Assembly (NCBI GenBank): GCA_031213475.1 | Contig: JARUPZ010000018.1 | Location: 8,196,406-8,260,405, forward strand | Length of the DNA stretch: 64,000 nt | Source: Nereocystis luetkeana | Taxonomy: Eukaryota; Sar; Phaeophyceae; Laminariales; Laminariaceae | Reading direction: 5' to 3' | In this document: piece after piece, positions 37,881 through 42,604 of the stretch | Numbering within the stretch: the stretch's first letter is position 1 | Layout of the letters: each line of letters opens with the position of its first letter | Made by a program: the position numbers and the translations under genes | Notes under the pieces: model-generated | The model's database searches: none | Told to the model about the DNA's origin: nothing | Seen by the model: only the letters and a program-made list of their open reading frames with translations

Positions 37881-38570
37881 TGAATAGATTAGGTGACAAC
37901 GTACATTCCTGTGCAACTCCTACCTGGTAGTAAACTATCAACACACTTCGATATTTCCCCGTCCAGCATCACAGATCACAGCACATCTCGCGCATTCCTT
38001 CATATTTTATTAATTCTCCACATCTATGTCCTCTCATCATTCCTATTCCCGACATTTTTTTCCACAATCCATTTCTGCATACTGCTGTGTCGTAGGCCTT
38101 CTGTACATCTATTAATATAAATAGTAAAAATACTAGAATACCAGGTATGAGGTCTTTGCGTATATGGTGGGTCCTGATTATTAACAAAATGGTTCCCCGT
38201 CATGGCAATCAGAACCCAAATATCGCCGGTAAAGATAGGGGAATGCATGGTCTTTGGGCTCCACCGCTGTGGGTTCTGATTGCTACGCAATAGGTTATTG
38301 CTATGGCCCCCCGCAACAGCGAGCGCACACAGAAATGCGACTACTCCGTAGTCTAAATTGCTACTGTACGCATGGCCCTCCGTAATGGTCTATTATAGCA
38401 ACCTCTATAGGGGAGAAGAGTGCCGAATAAAAGGGACTACTATGTGCAGCACCGGTCACTCACTCGAAGCAGTCCGGCCTCCGGGCTGATGAGGTCGGGA
38501 GTGTACCCGAGCTCCGAAGCGAGGCAAATTCCAAGGAAATTCCGACACGCAAGCGGCCGTGATGTATATA
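9928..38570 (-). CDS. Long multi-exon gene: RUN-like N-terminus, Gln/Gly-rich middle, GTYEL-type C-terminal domain
   Basis: I assembled this from the sequence by matching GT-AG sites and codon phase; individual exons are listed separately. The chain is phase-consistent from 38,570 to 16,789 and from 14,015 to the stop at 9,928. The joins between 16.8, 15.2, 14.6 and 14.0 kb are not settled, so two genes are possible. The summed exons give roughly 1,700 residues. Early residues (LISPEAGLLRAF VYLALVEKNVSS, split across two exons) resemble the core of RUN domains, which bind small GTPases in membrane traffic; this is a by-eye resemblance only. The 3.1 kb exon is low-complexity. The C-terminal part has ANGTYELAGFRHGAPVY and EGWIIGRPPNYVLYG, a pattern I associate with uncharacterised stramenopile proteins. 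Function unknown. Confidence 0.6.
10163..10197 (-). CDS. Small exon of the long gene
   Basis: 35 bp between an acceptor CCCCTGCAG and a donor GTGAGG. It reads RDHARADRNGE with two bases contributed to the previous codon. Its phases fit both neighbours (1 in, 0 out). Confidence 0.5.
10497..10549 (-). CDS. Probable small exon of the long gene
   Basis: 53 bp reading VKSGAPPMMPAALFRFV between acceptor GCCGGGAG and donor GTACCG. Phases (2 in, 1 out) fit the exons on both sides. The donor is not a strong match, and the frame stays open beyond it, so the 3' boundary could be elsewhere. A CCGAATC-type minisatellite (10,560-10,870) lies just upstream in the intron. Confidence 0.4.
10555..11060. repeat. 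Minisatellite and CAGG/CAGA/TAGG microsatellites in an intron
   Basis: Two related blocks of about 85 bp, built on a TCCGAATCC-type unit and ending CCACGGACAATTTC, occur at about 10,560-10,655 and 10,780-10,875. They are followed by (GCAG)n, (ACAG)n and (TAGG)n at 10,965-11,052. Non-coding on both strands in my reading. Confidence 0.6.
11262..11400 (+). mobile_element. C homopolymer and partner-element 3' fragment
   Basis: A C run of about 25 at 11,263-11,287, then from about 11,318 the 3' end of the partner retroelement in sense orientation (TTGTAGGGATGCGCGGGTC ... CATGCATGATATCGAGTAC) followed by a C-rich tail. It lies in an intron of the long gene, opposite in orientation. Confidence 0.6.
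11439..11635 (-). CDS. Exon of the long gene
   Basis: 197 bp from acceptor TCCTCACAG to donor GTGATG. It reads RIIDIREMPTPRQRWAIGP, then NVTFPDNTDHNLVGSAIVV and a Pro/Thr-rich stretch. Phase 0 in, 2 out. It follows directly on the previous exon's RRAKE end in phase. Confidence 0.65.
12183..12470. repeat. GTCAAGGACAGCC minisatellite in an intron
   Basis: About 290 bp of a 12-14 bp unit, consensus CGTCAAGGACAGC, with GGACATCCGGCAA variants alternating. Around 20 units. It occupies the intron between the exons at 11.5 and 12.9 kb. Confidence 0.8.
12676..12774. mobile_element. MITE family 1 copy
   Basis: Palindromic copy with CTTTCAGTGCCGCAGTCCC and the mirrored GGGACTGCAGCTCTAAAAG arms. It lies about 140 bp 3' of the exon at 12.9 kb within an intron. 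Left TTAA is present with extra A residues and the right end is mutated to TGAA. Confidence 0.75.
12911..13102 (-). CDS. Exon of the long gene (GTYEL-type domain, second half)
   Basis: 192 bp, phase 0 to 0, acceptor CACTGCAG and donor GTGCGT. It reads VTIAKECLGGREGWIIGRP, NYVLYGQPVDTALPPELHW and ALMNGGAGQNPPPT. Together with the preceding exon it forms a compact domain of about 70 residues with conserved aromatic and Gly positions. I have seen this pattern in predicted brown-algal and oomycete proteins but know no assigned function. Confidence 0.75.
13798..13908. repeat. ACTCATACG / ACTCACAAG microsatellite
   Basis: Nine- to ten-base units (ACTCATACG, ACTCATACA, ACTCACAAG) repeated about 12 times in an intron of the long gene. 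A looser ACAACTCC-type repeat precedes it at 13,505-13,790. Confidence 0.8.
13947..14015 (-). CDS. Exon of the long gene (GTYEL-type domain, first half)
   Basis: 69 bp, phase 0 to 0, acceptor CTGCTTCAG and donor GTGAGT. It reads ANGTYELAGFRHGAPVYTK then GKDD, which joins in frame to VTIAKECLGG of the next exon. This is the most recognisable protein segment in the gene. Confidence 0.75.
14598..14697 (-). CDS. Exon with two plausible frames; possible gene boundary
   Basis: Acceptor TGATCTCAAG and donor GTGATT. In phase 0 it continues the 15.1 kb exon as ARLQREFRPLRRQFLSVAG, and would hit TGA at 14,590 if unspliced. In the other frame (LATLSASVTVPPVQPM) it joins the 14.0 kb exon in phase, has higher third-position GC, and could start at an ATG at 14,708 with a signal-peptide-like hydrophobic segment. 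Either an intervening exon is missed, or one gene ends and a second, secreted one begins here. Confidence 0.4.
15087..15230 (-). CDS. Exon of the long gene
   Basis: 144 bp, phase 0 to 0, acceptor CATCCGCAG after a pyrimidine-rich stretch, donor GTGCGT. It reads AAGISLLGTVEVYLCLLDG, SSKRRLRVACPDVERC and PPECMLLGAGANE. Well-biased codons. Not recognised as a family. Confidence 0.65.
16045..16400. repeat. GGCCC(C/T)GCACAGACACG minisatellite
   Basis: Units of about 45-50 bp (GAGGCCCCGCACAGACACG ... GTGCAACGAACACCCCC) repeated about three times between 16,255 and 16,400, with more diverged units back to 16,010. In an intron of the long gene. Minus-strand open frames here derive from the repeat and I do not count them as exons. 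Confidence 0.6.
16458..16664. mobile_element. MITE family 3, ~207 bp with ~33-bp terminal inverted repeats
   Basis: The left end TATCACCCTGGGGTCATAA, then CATAACACACCCCCT, is mirrored by the right end AAGGGGGGTGTGTTATC then TTATCACCCAGTGTGATA. The internal part is found again in inverse orientation at about 35,970-36,065. The element at 42.6-43.8 kb has similar ACACCCCCGGTGAT ends. No coding capacity. Confidence 0.7.
16789..16827 (-). CDS. Possible small exon of the long gene
   Basis: 39 bp between AG at 16,828-16,829 and donor GTGAGC. In the phase delivered by the previous exon it reads TLAVLPGASLLP, making KFLGGATLAVLPGASLLP across the join. In phase 0 (DSRCSPGGVAAAE) it would instead fit the 15.1 kb exon. 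The acceptor lacks a clear pyrimidine tract. Confidence 0.35.
17016..17068 (-). CDS. Probable small exon of the long gene
   Basis: 53 bp, acceptor CCCCGTTGCAG and donor GTGAGT. Phase 0 in gives YSSRTAVPAAAVKFLGG, 2 out. Codon usage in this frame is weak; an alternative frame reads EPQYLLLLLNSSGA. Splice sites are good, so I keep the exon. Confidence 0.45.
17490..17960. repeat. Degenerate TAACGC / GCTTGG repeat
   Basis: About 450 bp in which TAACGC, AACGCTTGG and GGTAAGG-type words recur at irregular 14-20 bp spacing. Intron of the long gene. TACCAGGTA lies inside it at 17,805. Confidence 0.6.
17960..18480. repeat. (CAGA)n microsatellite, ~500 bp
   Basis: A long CAGA/CAGG/CACA tetranucleotide array with AAGCAAG interruptions, grading into ACAAGAC repeats. 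It starts 21 bp downstream of the donor of the exon at 18.5-18.7 kb. The long cysteine-rich minus-strand frame it produces is an artefact of the repeat. Confidence 0.9.
18502..18685 (-). CDS. Exon of the long gene
   Basis: 184 bp, acceptor CGCGCCGCAG, donor GTGAGT, phase 2 in and 0 out. It reads FLLRRNAIDGAGNITPPPT, then GVCPGNSGGGGDKGSLKER and MVRARGQLDDLVEQTAEQF. The last third is a likely amphipathic helix or coiled-coil segment. Confidence 0.65.
19373..19560 (-). CDS. Exon of the long gene
   Basis: 188 bp, acceptor TATGTACAG, donor GTTGGT, phase 0 in and 2 out. It reads VCQDIVRASSRTSSGGDTY, AVMAALLSRPAEGDLLTPS and ESAAIGINVDAADGEVVIT. Phase fits both neighbours exactly. No family recognised. 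Confidence 0.7.
19801..20315 (-). mobile_element. Partner retroelement, near full-length minus-strand copy
   Basis: Read on the minus strand it runs from about 20,315 (AATCAGGGTACCG then a T run), through ACTCCGC, GTCATCCATGTGCAAG and CACCTCACGGCGC, to TTGTAGGGATGCGAGGGTC and a 3' C-rich terminus near 19,862. A partial second 3' end lies at 19,801-19,840. It sits in the intron between the 21.1 and 19.5 kb exons, same orientation as the gene. Confidence 0.75.
21073..21174 (-). CDS. Exon of the long gene
   Basis: 102 bp, phase 0 to 0, acceptor GTTCCGACAG, donor GTGAGT. It reads VNGRLFEGDVDELLKTLRR then LIGPLVVGDEILTRA. Leu-rich, probably helical. Confidence 0.75.
21232..21690 (-). mobile_element. 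Partner retroelement copy
   Basis: Minus-strand copy from about 21,690 to a 3' terminus of C runs (G runs on the plus strand at 21,226-21,241). It shares the GTCATCCATACGC, CGCTTCGCGCTTGGTGCA and CGTCCCGGCATTACAG-type blocks with the other copies. A TATTAATA word (21,423) and a CCAGGTACCTGG cluster lie inside it. Confidence 0.75.
21984..22124 (-). CDS. Exon of the long gene
   Basis: 141 bp, phase 0 to 0, acceptor CCACCGCAG, donor GTGGGC. It reads VEVSSSDDELLTVLTKFRH, TLLGIPLPPPATVDYEQAL and KDAQRESIQ. Strong coding composition. Confidence 0.75.
22400..22760 (-). mobile_element. Cluster of truncated LINE-tail fragments separated by G runs
   Basis: Three 3' ends in a row on the minus strand: a partner-element scrap (about 22,420-22,440), a LINE tail (22,465-22,530) and a longer partner-element copy (22,550-22,750). 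Each is bounded on the plus-strand left by G runs of 16-23. This suggests repeated insertion at or near existing C tails. Confidence 0.65.
22970..23190. repeat. GCTCGACGCTGTTA minisatellite
   Basis: A 14-bp unit, TTAGCTTGACGCTG with GCTCGACGCT variants, repeated about 14 times with decay at both ends. Intronic. Confidence 0.8.
23367..23457 (-). CDS. Exon of the long gene
   Basis: 91 bp, acceptor GTGTGCCAG, donor GTGAGG, phase 2 in and 0 out. It reads MVADQCDVGEGDAPLLREL then DGMARNALKAQ. The single leading base completes a Gly codon from the giant exon. Confidence 0.7.
23770..24035. repeat. (ACCAAC)n / (ACACCA)n repeat array
   Basis: About 265 bp of AACACC and AACAACACC units. It lies in the intron directly downstream of the giant exon (donor at 24,063). 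Open frames on both strands through it are repeat artefacts. Confidence 0.9.
24065..27208 (-). CDS. Giant low-complexity exon of the long gene (polyQ, polyG, polyP)
   Basis: 3,144 bp, acceptor GCACAATTAAG, donor GTGAGAG, open in one frame throughout (1,047 full codons plus split codons). The start, PDPDARNTLEHCLMEAVRR then LRIDRVDPTNPSPQ, looks folded and joins in phase to the exon at 34.3 kb. The rest is disordered: a Gly/Val-rich block (about 26,700-26,960), polyGln blocks near 25,920-26,170, 25,655-25,700 and 24,915-24,997, short Pro and His runs, and an Arg/Ser-rich tail ending GILLPLDYSG. Transcriptional regulators and RNA-binding or trafficking proteins often carry such tracts, but nothing here fixes the role. 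Confidence 0.75.
27209..29220. other. Start of a ~7 kb intron; G-rich simple sequence
   Basis: (GGGT)n repeats at 27,293-27,390 and a G/GA tract at 28,735-28,770. I found no convincing minus-strand exon. A plus-strand stretch at 27,951-27,991 (AG before, GTGAGC after) could read LNTNVIELANDGHG, but it has no partner exons. The long intron of the main gene (27,209-34,224) begins here. Confidence 0.4.
29227..29563 (+). mobile_element. tRNA-derived SINE, copy 1
   Basis: The 5' part has a tRNA-like A box (TGGTTCAAGTGG) and a B box within a perfect T-arm (CTGGG TTCGAGC CCCAG), positions 29,232-29,290. A non-tRNA body of about 230 bp follows, ending GAATGGGATGAGAAAC then an A tail of about 17. It is about 90% identical by eye to the copy at 62.16 kb. 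No clear target-site duplication. Confidence 0.85.
29737..29835. mobile_element. MITE family 1 copy
   Basis: Palindrome with CCCTTTTAGAACCGCAGTC arms. The right end is GGGTTAA followed by TA; the left TTAA is mutated to ATAA after TA. Confidence 0.85.
30384..30480. mobile_element. MITE family 1 copy
   Basis: Complete TTAA ... TTAA copy with intact arms. TA precedes it and CA follows. Confidence 0.85.
30518..30625. mobile_element. MITE family 2 copy (TTACGGGGG ends, TA-flanked)
   Basis: The left end TTACGGGGAGGGACCATAG is mirrored by the right end CTACGGTCCCACGTAA, with TA on both sides. The inner arms TAAATAGGACC and GGTCCTATTTA also pair. AT-rich centre. It lies 38 bp from the family 1 copy. 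Confidence 0.85.
30758..30867. mobile_element. MITE family 2 copy
   Basis: GGGGGGCCATAGTAAATAGGA at the left and TTTACTATGCCCCCCCCCGC at the right. Ends are slightly degraded. Confidence 0.8.
30895..31006. mobile_element. MITE family 2 copy
   Basis: Intact ends TTACGGGGGACCATAG and CTATGGCCCCCCGTAA, flanked by TA on both sides. The left TA is the end of a TATTAATA word (30,887-30,894). Confidence 0.85.
31440..31660. repeat. GATCTGTATGATCTGT-type short repeats
   Basis: Imperfect 10-bp units (GATCTGTATG, GATCTGCACG, GATGATCGACC). A larger related array lies at 44.76-45.0 kb. Part of the long intron. Confidence 0.4.
31700..33180. other. Intronic, no exon recognised
   Basis: Rich in TATTAATA, TACCTGGTA and TACCCG-type words at 31.8-32.05 kb. 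A plus-strand frame ending 32,994 reads RLMRESIKNKEQEECDVVA, which looks protein-like, but it lacks splice or start support and I do not call it a gene. Confidence 0.3.
33238..33330. mobile_element. MITE family 1 copy with a degraded neighbour
   Basis: CTTTTAGGCCCACAGTCCC arms mirrored by GGGACTGCAGCTCTAAAAG. A broken half-copy lies just left (33,180-33,235). Confidence 0.75.
33560..33942. repeat. (GGGTC)n array closed by an inverted block
   Basis: About 65 copies of GGGTC from 33,560 to 33,899 with a short interruption at 33,841-33,857. It is followed at 33,916-33,942 by ACCCG repeats, which is the same repeat inverted. The inverted end could fold back on the array. Confidence 0.9.
34225..34346 (-). 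CDS. Exon of the long gene (RUN-like core)
   Basis: 122 bp, acceptor CCTGAGCAG, donor GTGAGT, phase 0 in and 2 out. It reads AFVYLALVEKNVSSAVAPL, GRAEAERVRRVASHALVES and MN(T). The A-F-V-Y-L-A-L-V-E-K pattern resembles the RUN-domain signature R-A-W-L-x-L-A-L. The out-phase fits the giant exon, giving ESMNTPDPDARN. Confidence 0.65.
34580..35690. other. Intronic, no exon recognised
   Basis: A G homopolymer of about 17 at 35,240-35,257 and a family 4 repeat near its right end. Several plus-strand frames of 60-200 codons have no recognisable domain and poor codon bias. Confidence 0.3.
35549..35612. mobile_element. TGCCGGTAC repeat family 4 copy
   Basis: GTGCCGGTACATATGC ... CAATGCCGGCACTATATG ... 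GCAACCGCCACTAT. The same roughly 75-bp element recurs at 45,054-45,124, 46,655-46,735 (inverse) and 52,340-52,430. Terminal and internal arms are GTGCCGG/CCGGCAC palindromes. Confidence 0.65.
35692..35796. mobile_element. MITE family 2 copy
   Basis: Intact right end GGCCCCCGTAA followed by TA. The left end is degraded (AGAGGAGCCATACTAAATAG). Confidence 0.8.
35970..36065. mobile_element. MITE family 3 fragment
   Basis: TTATCACCCCGGGTGATAGG ... GGGTTTCTCCAAACCATG ... AGGGGGGCACCC. It matches the 16.46-16.66 kb element read on the opposite strand. Confidence 0.55.
36228..36420 (-). mobile_element. Adjacent 3' ends of the partner element and the LINE
   Basis: Plus-strand order: a partner-element 3' end (36,228-36,292), a G run of about 15 (36,295-36,310), then the LINE 3' end (36,312-36,420). 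On the minus strand the LINE therefore ends in a C tract that abuts a second element's body. Confidence 0.7.
37161..37256. mobile_element. MITE family 1 copy nested in the LINE
   Basis: The interrupted minus-strand reading is ...STAVL | RAEPGMHP.... The MITE starts at a TTAA formed by the Leu codon TTA plus the next A. Its other end abuts CAAGAGCAG, where TTAAGAGCAG is expected. This supports insertion at TTAA with duplication of TTAA. Confidence 0.85.
37830..37880. repeat. (AT)n microsatellite
   Basis: About 40 bp of alternating A and T inside the LINE relic. Confidence 0.8.
38464..38570 (-). CDS. Exon of the long gene (RUN-like, upstream part)
   Basis: 107 bp, donor GTGAGT, acceptor TTAACAGCAG at 38,571-38,580, phase 1 in and 0 out. 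It reads YTSRPLACRNFLGICLASE, then LGYTPDLISPEAGLLR, and joins in frame to AFVYLALVEK. Codon usage is good from about 38,530 down. The acceptor abuts a family 1 MITE (38,577-38,674), so the true exon may begin at an internal AG such as that before CTCGGGTAC. Confidence 0.55.
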
Positions 38571-38576
38571 CTGCTG

Positions 38577-38674
38577 TTAACCCTTTGAGAACTGCAGTCT
38601 CATTTTGGGGGACAATCCACTCAAATTTCAAGTAGTTTGTCCCCAAATCGGGACTGCGGTTCTAAAAGGGTTAA
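38577..38674. mobile_element. MITE family 1 copy abutting an exon
   Basis: Full TTAA ... TTAA copy. It ends 6 bp upstream (gene sense) of the exon at 38,570; the minus-strand junction reads GGGTTAACAGCAG, which supplies the AG of the apparent splice acceptor. Confidence 0.85.
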
Positions 38675-38707
38675 TACGAGTAGTCGTATTTCTGCGTGCT
38701 CCTGCCA

Positions 38708-38836
38708 TTACGGGAGACCTTAGTAAATACCAGGTAGGTGAAGAACACACACACACGGTACACACGAAACCCTATATATTTCCCTATATTTACTACTAAT
38801 ATCAGTATTTGGTCCTATTCACTATGGTCCCCCGTA
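38708..38836. mobile_element. MITE family 2 copy carrying TACCAGGTA
   Basis: At the position where most copies read TAAATAGGAC, this one reads TAAATACCAGGTAGG (word at 38,728). An (AC)n stretch has expanded in the centre. Confidence 0.8.
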
Positions 38837-38867
38837 TAGAAGGGGTGAACAGGGAATAATGTAATAG

Positions 38868-38975
38868 TGGGTAAATGTACCTGGCACCTGGTGGTTTTAG
38901 TATAAACAGCTACCAGGTATAAGGTAATAGTGGGTAAATGTACCTGGCACCTGGTGGTTTTAGTATAAACAGCTT
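38868..38975. repeat. Tandem duplication of a 51-bp unit separated by TACCAGGTA
   Basis: The unit GTAATAGTGGGTAAATG ... TTTTAGTATAAACAGC occurs at 38,870-38,910 and again at 38,924-38,971. TACCAGGTATAAG lies between the copies. Each unit also holds TACCTGGCACCTGGTG. Confidence 0.75.
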
Positions 38976-39180
38976 CGTCCACGAGCATCGCGCGGGTTCG
39001 TTACTTCTCAGCTCGCCTCTCAAGACTCGAAAACGGGGGGAGGGCTAAGTTCGCAAATAAATGCCGGGCTGGCACCTGGTACTTCAACAGTCTGACACGA
39101 TGACATATAGCAACTCCCAACTTCCAGAAGAATGGATGAATCGTAGGTACAATAAAACCTGGCACCCGCTACTATCAATA

Positions 39181-39308
39181 TTACGGGGGGGGCATATTAA
39201 ATACCTGGTAGGACTTACGTTATGGACACACAAAAAAAAACTACCTACCTGGTATATCGCTATTTTTACCAACAATAGTAGGTCCTATATACTATGTGTC
39301 CCCCGTAA
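39181..39308. mobile_element. MITE family 2 copy carrying two TACCTGGTA words
   Basis: TACCTGGTA at 39,202 sits in the left arm at the same place as in the copy at 44.36 kb. A second TACCTGGTA at 39,246 sits where a sister copy reads AATATATTTCG. TA flanks both ends. Confidence 0.85.
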
Positions 39309-39598
39309 TACTGCTGTTGTCCGTTAAAACTTCGAAGATTCGTGTTATTTCTCGTTTTCCCCTCTCGGCTCTCCTAAAGGGGGGTTGCAGGTAAATAAAA
39401 TACCTGGCGCCCGGTGCTTGACAGATTCCTACCGGCATCACATATTGCGACTCTTCCAAGTTCCAGAAGTGTGGATAGGTTATACCTGCCACCTGGTGCT
39501 GCAGGACCAAGTTGTTCATAGATCCCTGTACCGTACGAGTACGCAATGCACGGGGCGTTTGTTTTATTCTCGTCGCTCAGCTCTTGAGGGGGGGACTA

Positions 39599-39705
39599 TT
39601 ACGGGGGACCACACTAAATAGGACCTACGGTACACACAAAAACCAATATATTTCGCTATTTTTACAAACAATATTTGGTCCTATTTACTATGGCCCCCCC
39701 CCCGG
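39599..39705. mobile_element. MITE family 2 copy (empty reference form)
   Basis: Left arm reads CTAAATAGGACCTACGG with no inserted word, so it serves as the unmodified comparison for the copies at 39.2 and 44.4 kb. Confidence 0.85.
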
Positions 39706-39755
39706 AAGACTGCTGTGCAGCAACACGCGTAGGTAAATCCCTGGCACCTGGTAGA

Positions 39756-39856
39756 TGCCCCTTTTGGGACCTCAGTCTCGTTTCGGGGGAAAACTACTTG
39801 TAAATTAGAGCGGAATGTCCCCAAGAACGGGAGTGCAGTCCTACTGTAAGAGGGAT
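39756..39856. mobile_element. MITE family 1 copy, degraded
   Basis: GCCCCTTTTGGGACCTCAGTC at the left and GGGAGTGCAGTCCTA at the right; the right end carries extra bases. Confidence 0.65.
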
Positions 39857-40578
39857 ATAACCAGTTCCCGCTATATCGTGCAATGCGCGGGTTGCACCGC
39901 CGAGCCGCTGTGCCACAGCGCGCCACAATCGCCAATCGACATCCAACATCCGCGAGGAAACGGGAATGCCGGAACATCGAATTGAGGAGTGATCGACCCG
40001 AGGTACCTCTCGCAACCCTTCGAACTTTCTATTGGTGATGCTGTTTATATACACCTATATGTAACTATACATAAGGGTTATTGCCAAAATCAGGTATATA
40101 CCTGGCCACTTTTGGGCCAACAAAATCAGATTCATACTAAAAACAAGTACCTGGTACAAATCAAACGCCAGGAGCCCTGCTGTTGTTAGCCAGACTGACA
40201 TCGTAACTGATTTTGCCTCGAATCGGCCAGGGTGTACCTGACTTTGTCTACTCCGTCTATTAATACAGGTAGCTTTCAACTGAATTGGCCAATTTCGAAC
40301 CAATCAGAAAGGCCACATACGTACACTCCTGTTTTTTCTCTGCGTACGCGACTGTGTGTGTGTGTGTTCTTCCTATTTAACCGTTCTGTCTGCGGTTCTT
40401 GTGCATAAACTCTGTACTCATGCGTGCGTGCTTCTGCATCTATGCATACACACGCACGCTCTGTATGTGTACGTTCGTACTCGAGCATACGCACGCACAA
40501 CAAGTTATTTCACTTTTTTTCCTCTTTTGGCGTGAACGACGAAGTTGTCAACAGACAGCCTTTTCGCCCCATGACAGA

Positions 40579-40703
40579 CGGCAACTTTGCCTCGACATGC
40601 CTCGACTGACACCACACTACTAGGTTTTAGTGTGGAACACTCGGCGCTGCACCCTTGAAAGCGCGCGTTTTGCCTTGCTTGACATGTCTCCTGACATCTT
40701 CGG
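40579..40703. repeat. Dispersed ~125-bp repeat, copy A
   Basis: CTCGACATGCCTCGACTGACA ... GTGTGGAACACTCGG ... AAGCGCGCGTTTTGCCTTG. A copy of about 88% identity by eye lies at 50,070-50,190 in the same orientation. Confidence 0.7.
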
Positions 40704-40799
40704 TGTACTATTAGTATTAATAATATGTACTTCTGTTGTTATGTACTTCGTATGATGTGTACTCTGTCGTTCTATTATGGCCTACCAGGTACACTCTGA

Positions 40800-41640
40800 G
40801 GCTCATTCTTATGCCGTCCGGATTGCAGGAAATTGCCGTCAAAACTTTTTCGATCCAACTGGCGACTGGGTCAAACACGATCCAAAACGCGCGATCGGAT
40901 CGAAAATAACGTATTTTTCGATCCGAACTCCGATCGCAGTCATCTCCACCTCATTTGGATCGAAAAGTGTCGACGGGGATTTCTTGCAGCCGGGATCCTA
41001 GAGAAACGGGAAACACCCCCAGACAGATCTTGGAGAGAACTCCGACACATTTTGAGGCGAGAAAGACCAACTTCCAGCATTTCCGGGGCAAAAGCTCATG
41101 CGAACGTGCTGAAAGGGGGCCTTTTTCAACAGACTGCAAATACGACGGCATAAGAATTGGTCAGAAGAAAGCAAAAACAAGAATAACAAAAAACAGATTT
41201 TGGAGGCCACACGCTATGCTCAGGCGCATTTTTTTTTGCTGGGTTTTCATGGACAAAAAGGCCGCTCGTGGCGCGCGTTTTTTACTTGGTTTGAGTATGT
41301 AAATGATTTTGACCCAAAAGTGGCCAGGAATGCCCTGATTTTGGCAACAGCCCTACAATTAATAGTAAAGAACATCGAAATATCGAACTTACGATGTGTA
41401 GTTTCGAACGTGTATAGCCCTCCATCATCTGATCCCCCGCGTATTTCGTGCTGAACGAAATCTTCGATAATCGAGTATCGAAATCGTACGTACCAGGTAC
41501 CGATTACTCCTTTTGTTTATCGGTATCGATCCCGATAGTGATATCCGATATCGATATCCGATATCCACATCATATATCGATATCCGATATCCACATCAGA
41601 TATCGATATCCGAAACTAAAATATGACCCTATAATACCGA
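40800..41640. other. Unrecognised unique sequence and GATATC repeats
   Basis: The stretch at 40,830-41,300 has several overlapping frames but no domain I know. At 41,520-41,610 there is a GATATCCGATATC-type palindromic short repeat. Confidence 0.3.
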
Positions 41641-41996
41641 ACGTTCAATTGATCATCCCGTTATGATACATGGCCCTACGTGCTGTCTCAACCCTATCCT
41701 CGGCCATGCATGATAGAAGGTATACTACCATTAACAGTAGCATGTTCTGCACAGGCATGGCGTTAATGGTATAGACTGGACTTGACGCATAAACTGTCTA
41801 CCAGGTTGCTGTAGTTGTAAAACATTCGTATGAATTGGATTTTTACCAAGGGAACTTTGTCACGGCCTCGGCTGCGGGGCCGGCCGGGCTCCGTGGCGCG
41901 TGCTCTGGGCGTTCAAAGTCGCGCGAGCTGGCTCTTTTTCACGGAATTGCTTTCAAACGACGCCGAGCCGCCCAGGAGTATGGAAACCCCACATAT

Positions 41997-42064
41997 TCAG
42001 CTTATGTATTCGCTCTGCGGCTGCTTCATCACACCTTCCCTCCAGCTCTCAAACGCCTCGTGCA
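41997..42064 (-). CDS. Candidate upstream or terminal exon
   Basis: After acceptor GGCTGCCGCAG it reads HEAFESWREGVMKQPQSEY then IS and TGA at 41,997. If spliced at GTGTGA (exon 42,035-42,064) its phase 1 end fits the 38.5 kb exon, placing it in the RUN-like gene. If not, it is the terminal exon of another gene. Only this short segment is seen, so the assignment is weak. Confidence 0.3.
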
Positions 42065-42604
42065 CTGCGGCAGCCCCGGTACAACAACAGATGCACATCA
42101 CAATATTCCCTTGTGACGGCCACGGGCGGTGATTTCGTGCGTGTGCATGCATGGGTGCATGTGTGTGTGAGGTTGATTCCTGTCGTCCTATTAATAGAAA
42201 ATAGGAGCAACCACATACCAGGTACCAGGTACTCTCAAGAGCTGCGCAACCCTTCGGATATAAAACCACACTTCCTCGGAAATACAAGAAAGTAAAAAAA
42301 AAAAAACGCGCACAGCCACAATGCACACTTCCACGACACCTGCAGGACGACAGCAGCACCACGGTAACAGCAGCGGCGGTGCAACAGCAGCAGTGGTGCA
42401 ACAGCACCCGCGCTTCACATCTCTGGTCTCTGTGACCTCCACGGTGCTTTCGTGCTCGGGTGTGTGAAGTCGTCTTCACGAGATGCAGTCGTAGCTACAA
42501 TTTCCACGTCAAAATTCGAAAACCAAAACCACACATCGTCGAACCTCATCCTGTTGCCATATCATAAGCTGGTGAATAAATACCGTATACCATGGTTACA
42601 CGGA

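Larger units (their letters stand above)
36310..38195 (-). mobile_element. LINE (non-LTR retrotransposon), degenerate
   Basis: Minus-strand fragments read in order as reverse transcriptase and downstream regions of one LINE: QKAYDTAVCRNGLWKKM (38,095-38,045), KMDAILTDSHLDARIERC (about 37,470-37,415), NMPKKRLPAIVDRTVREYV (37,090-37,035), LRFRVGDLDLPERRKRY (about 36,770-36,720), MCPCGKAIESDSH (about 36,690-36,650) and RPNVGGVSFRSRNGAPSRK (about 36,420-36,365). Stops and frame changes separate them. A family 1 MITE interrupts the coding region at 37,161-37,256. The 3' end is a C tract. It lies within the intron between the 38.5 and 34.3 kb exons, in gene orientation. Confidence 0.85.
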
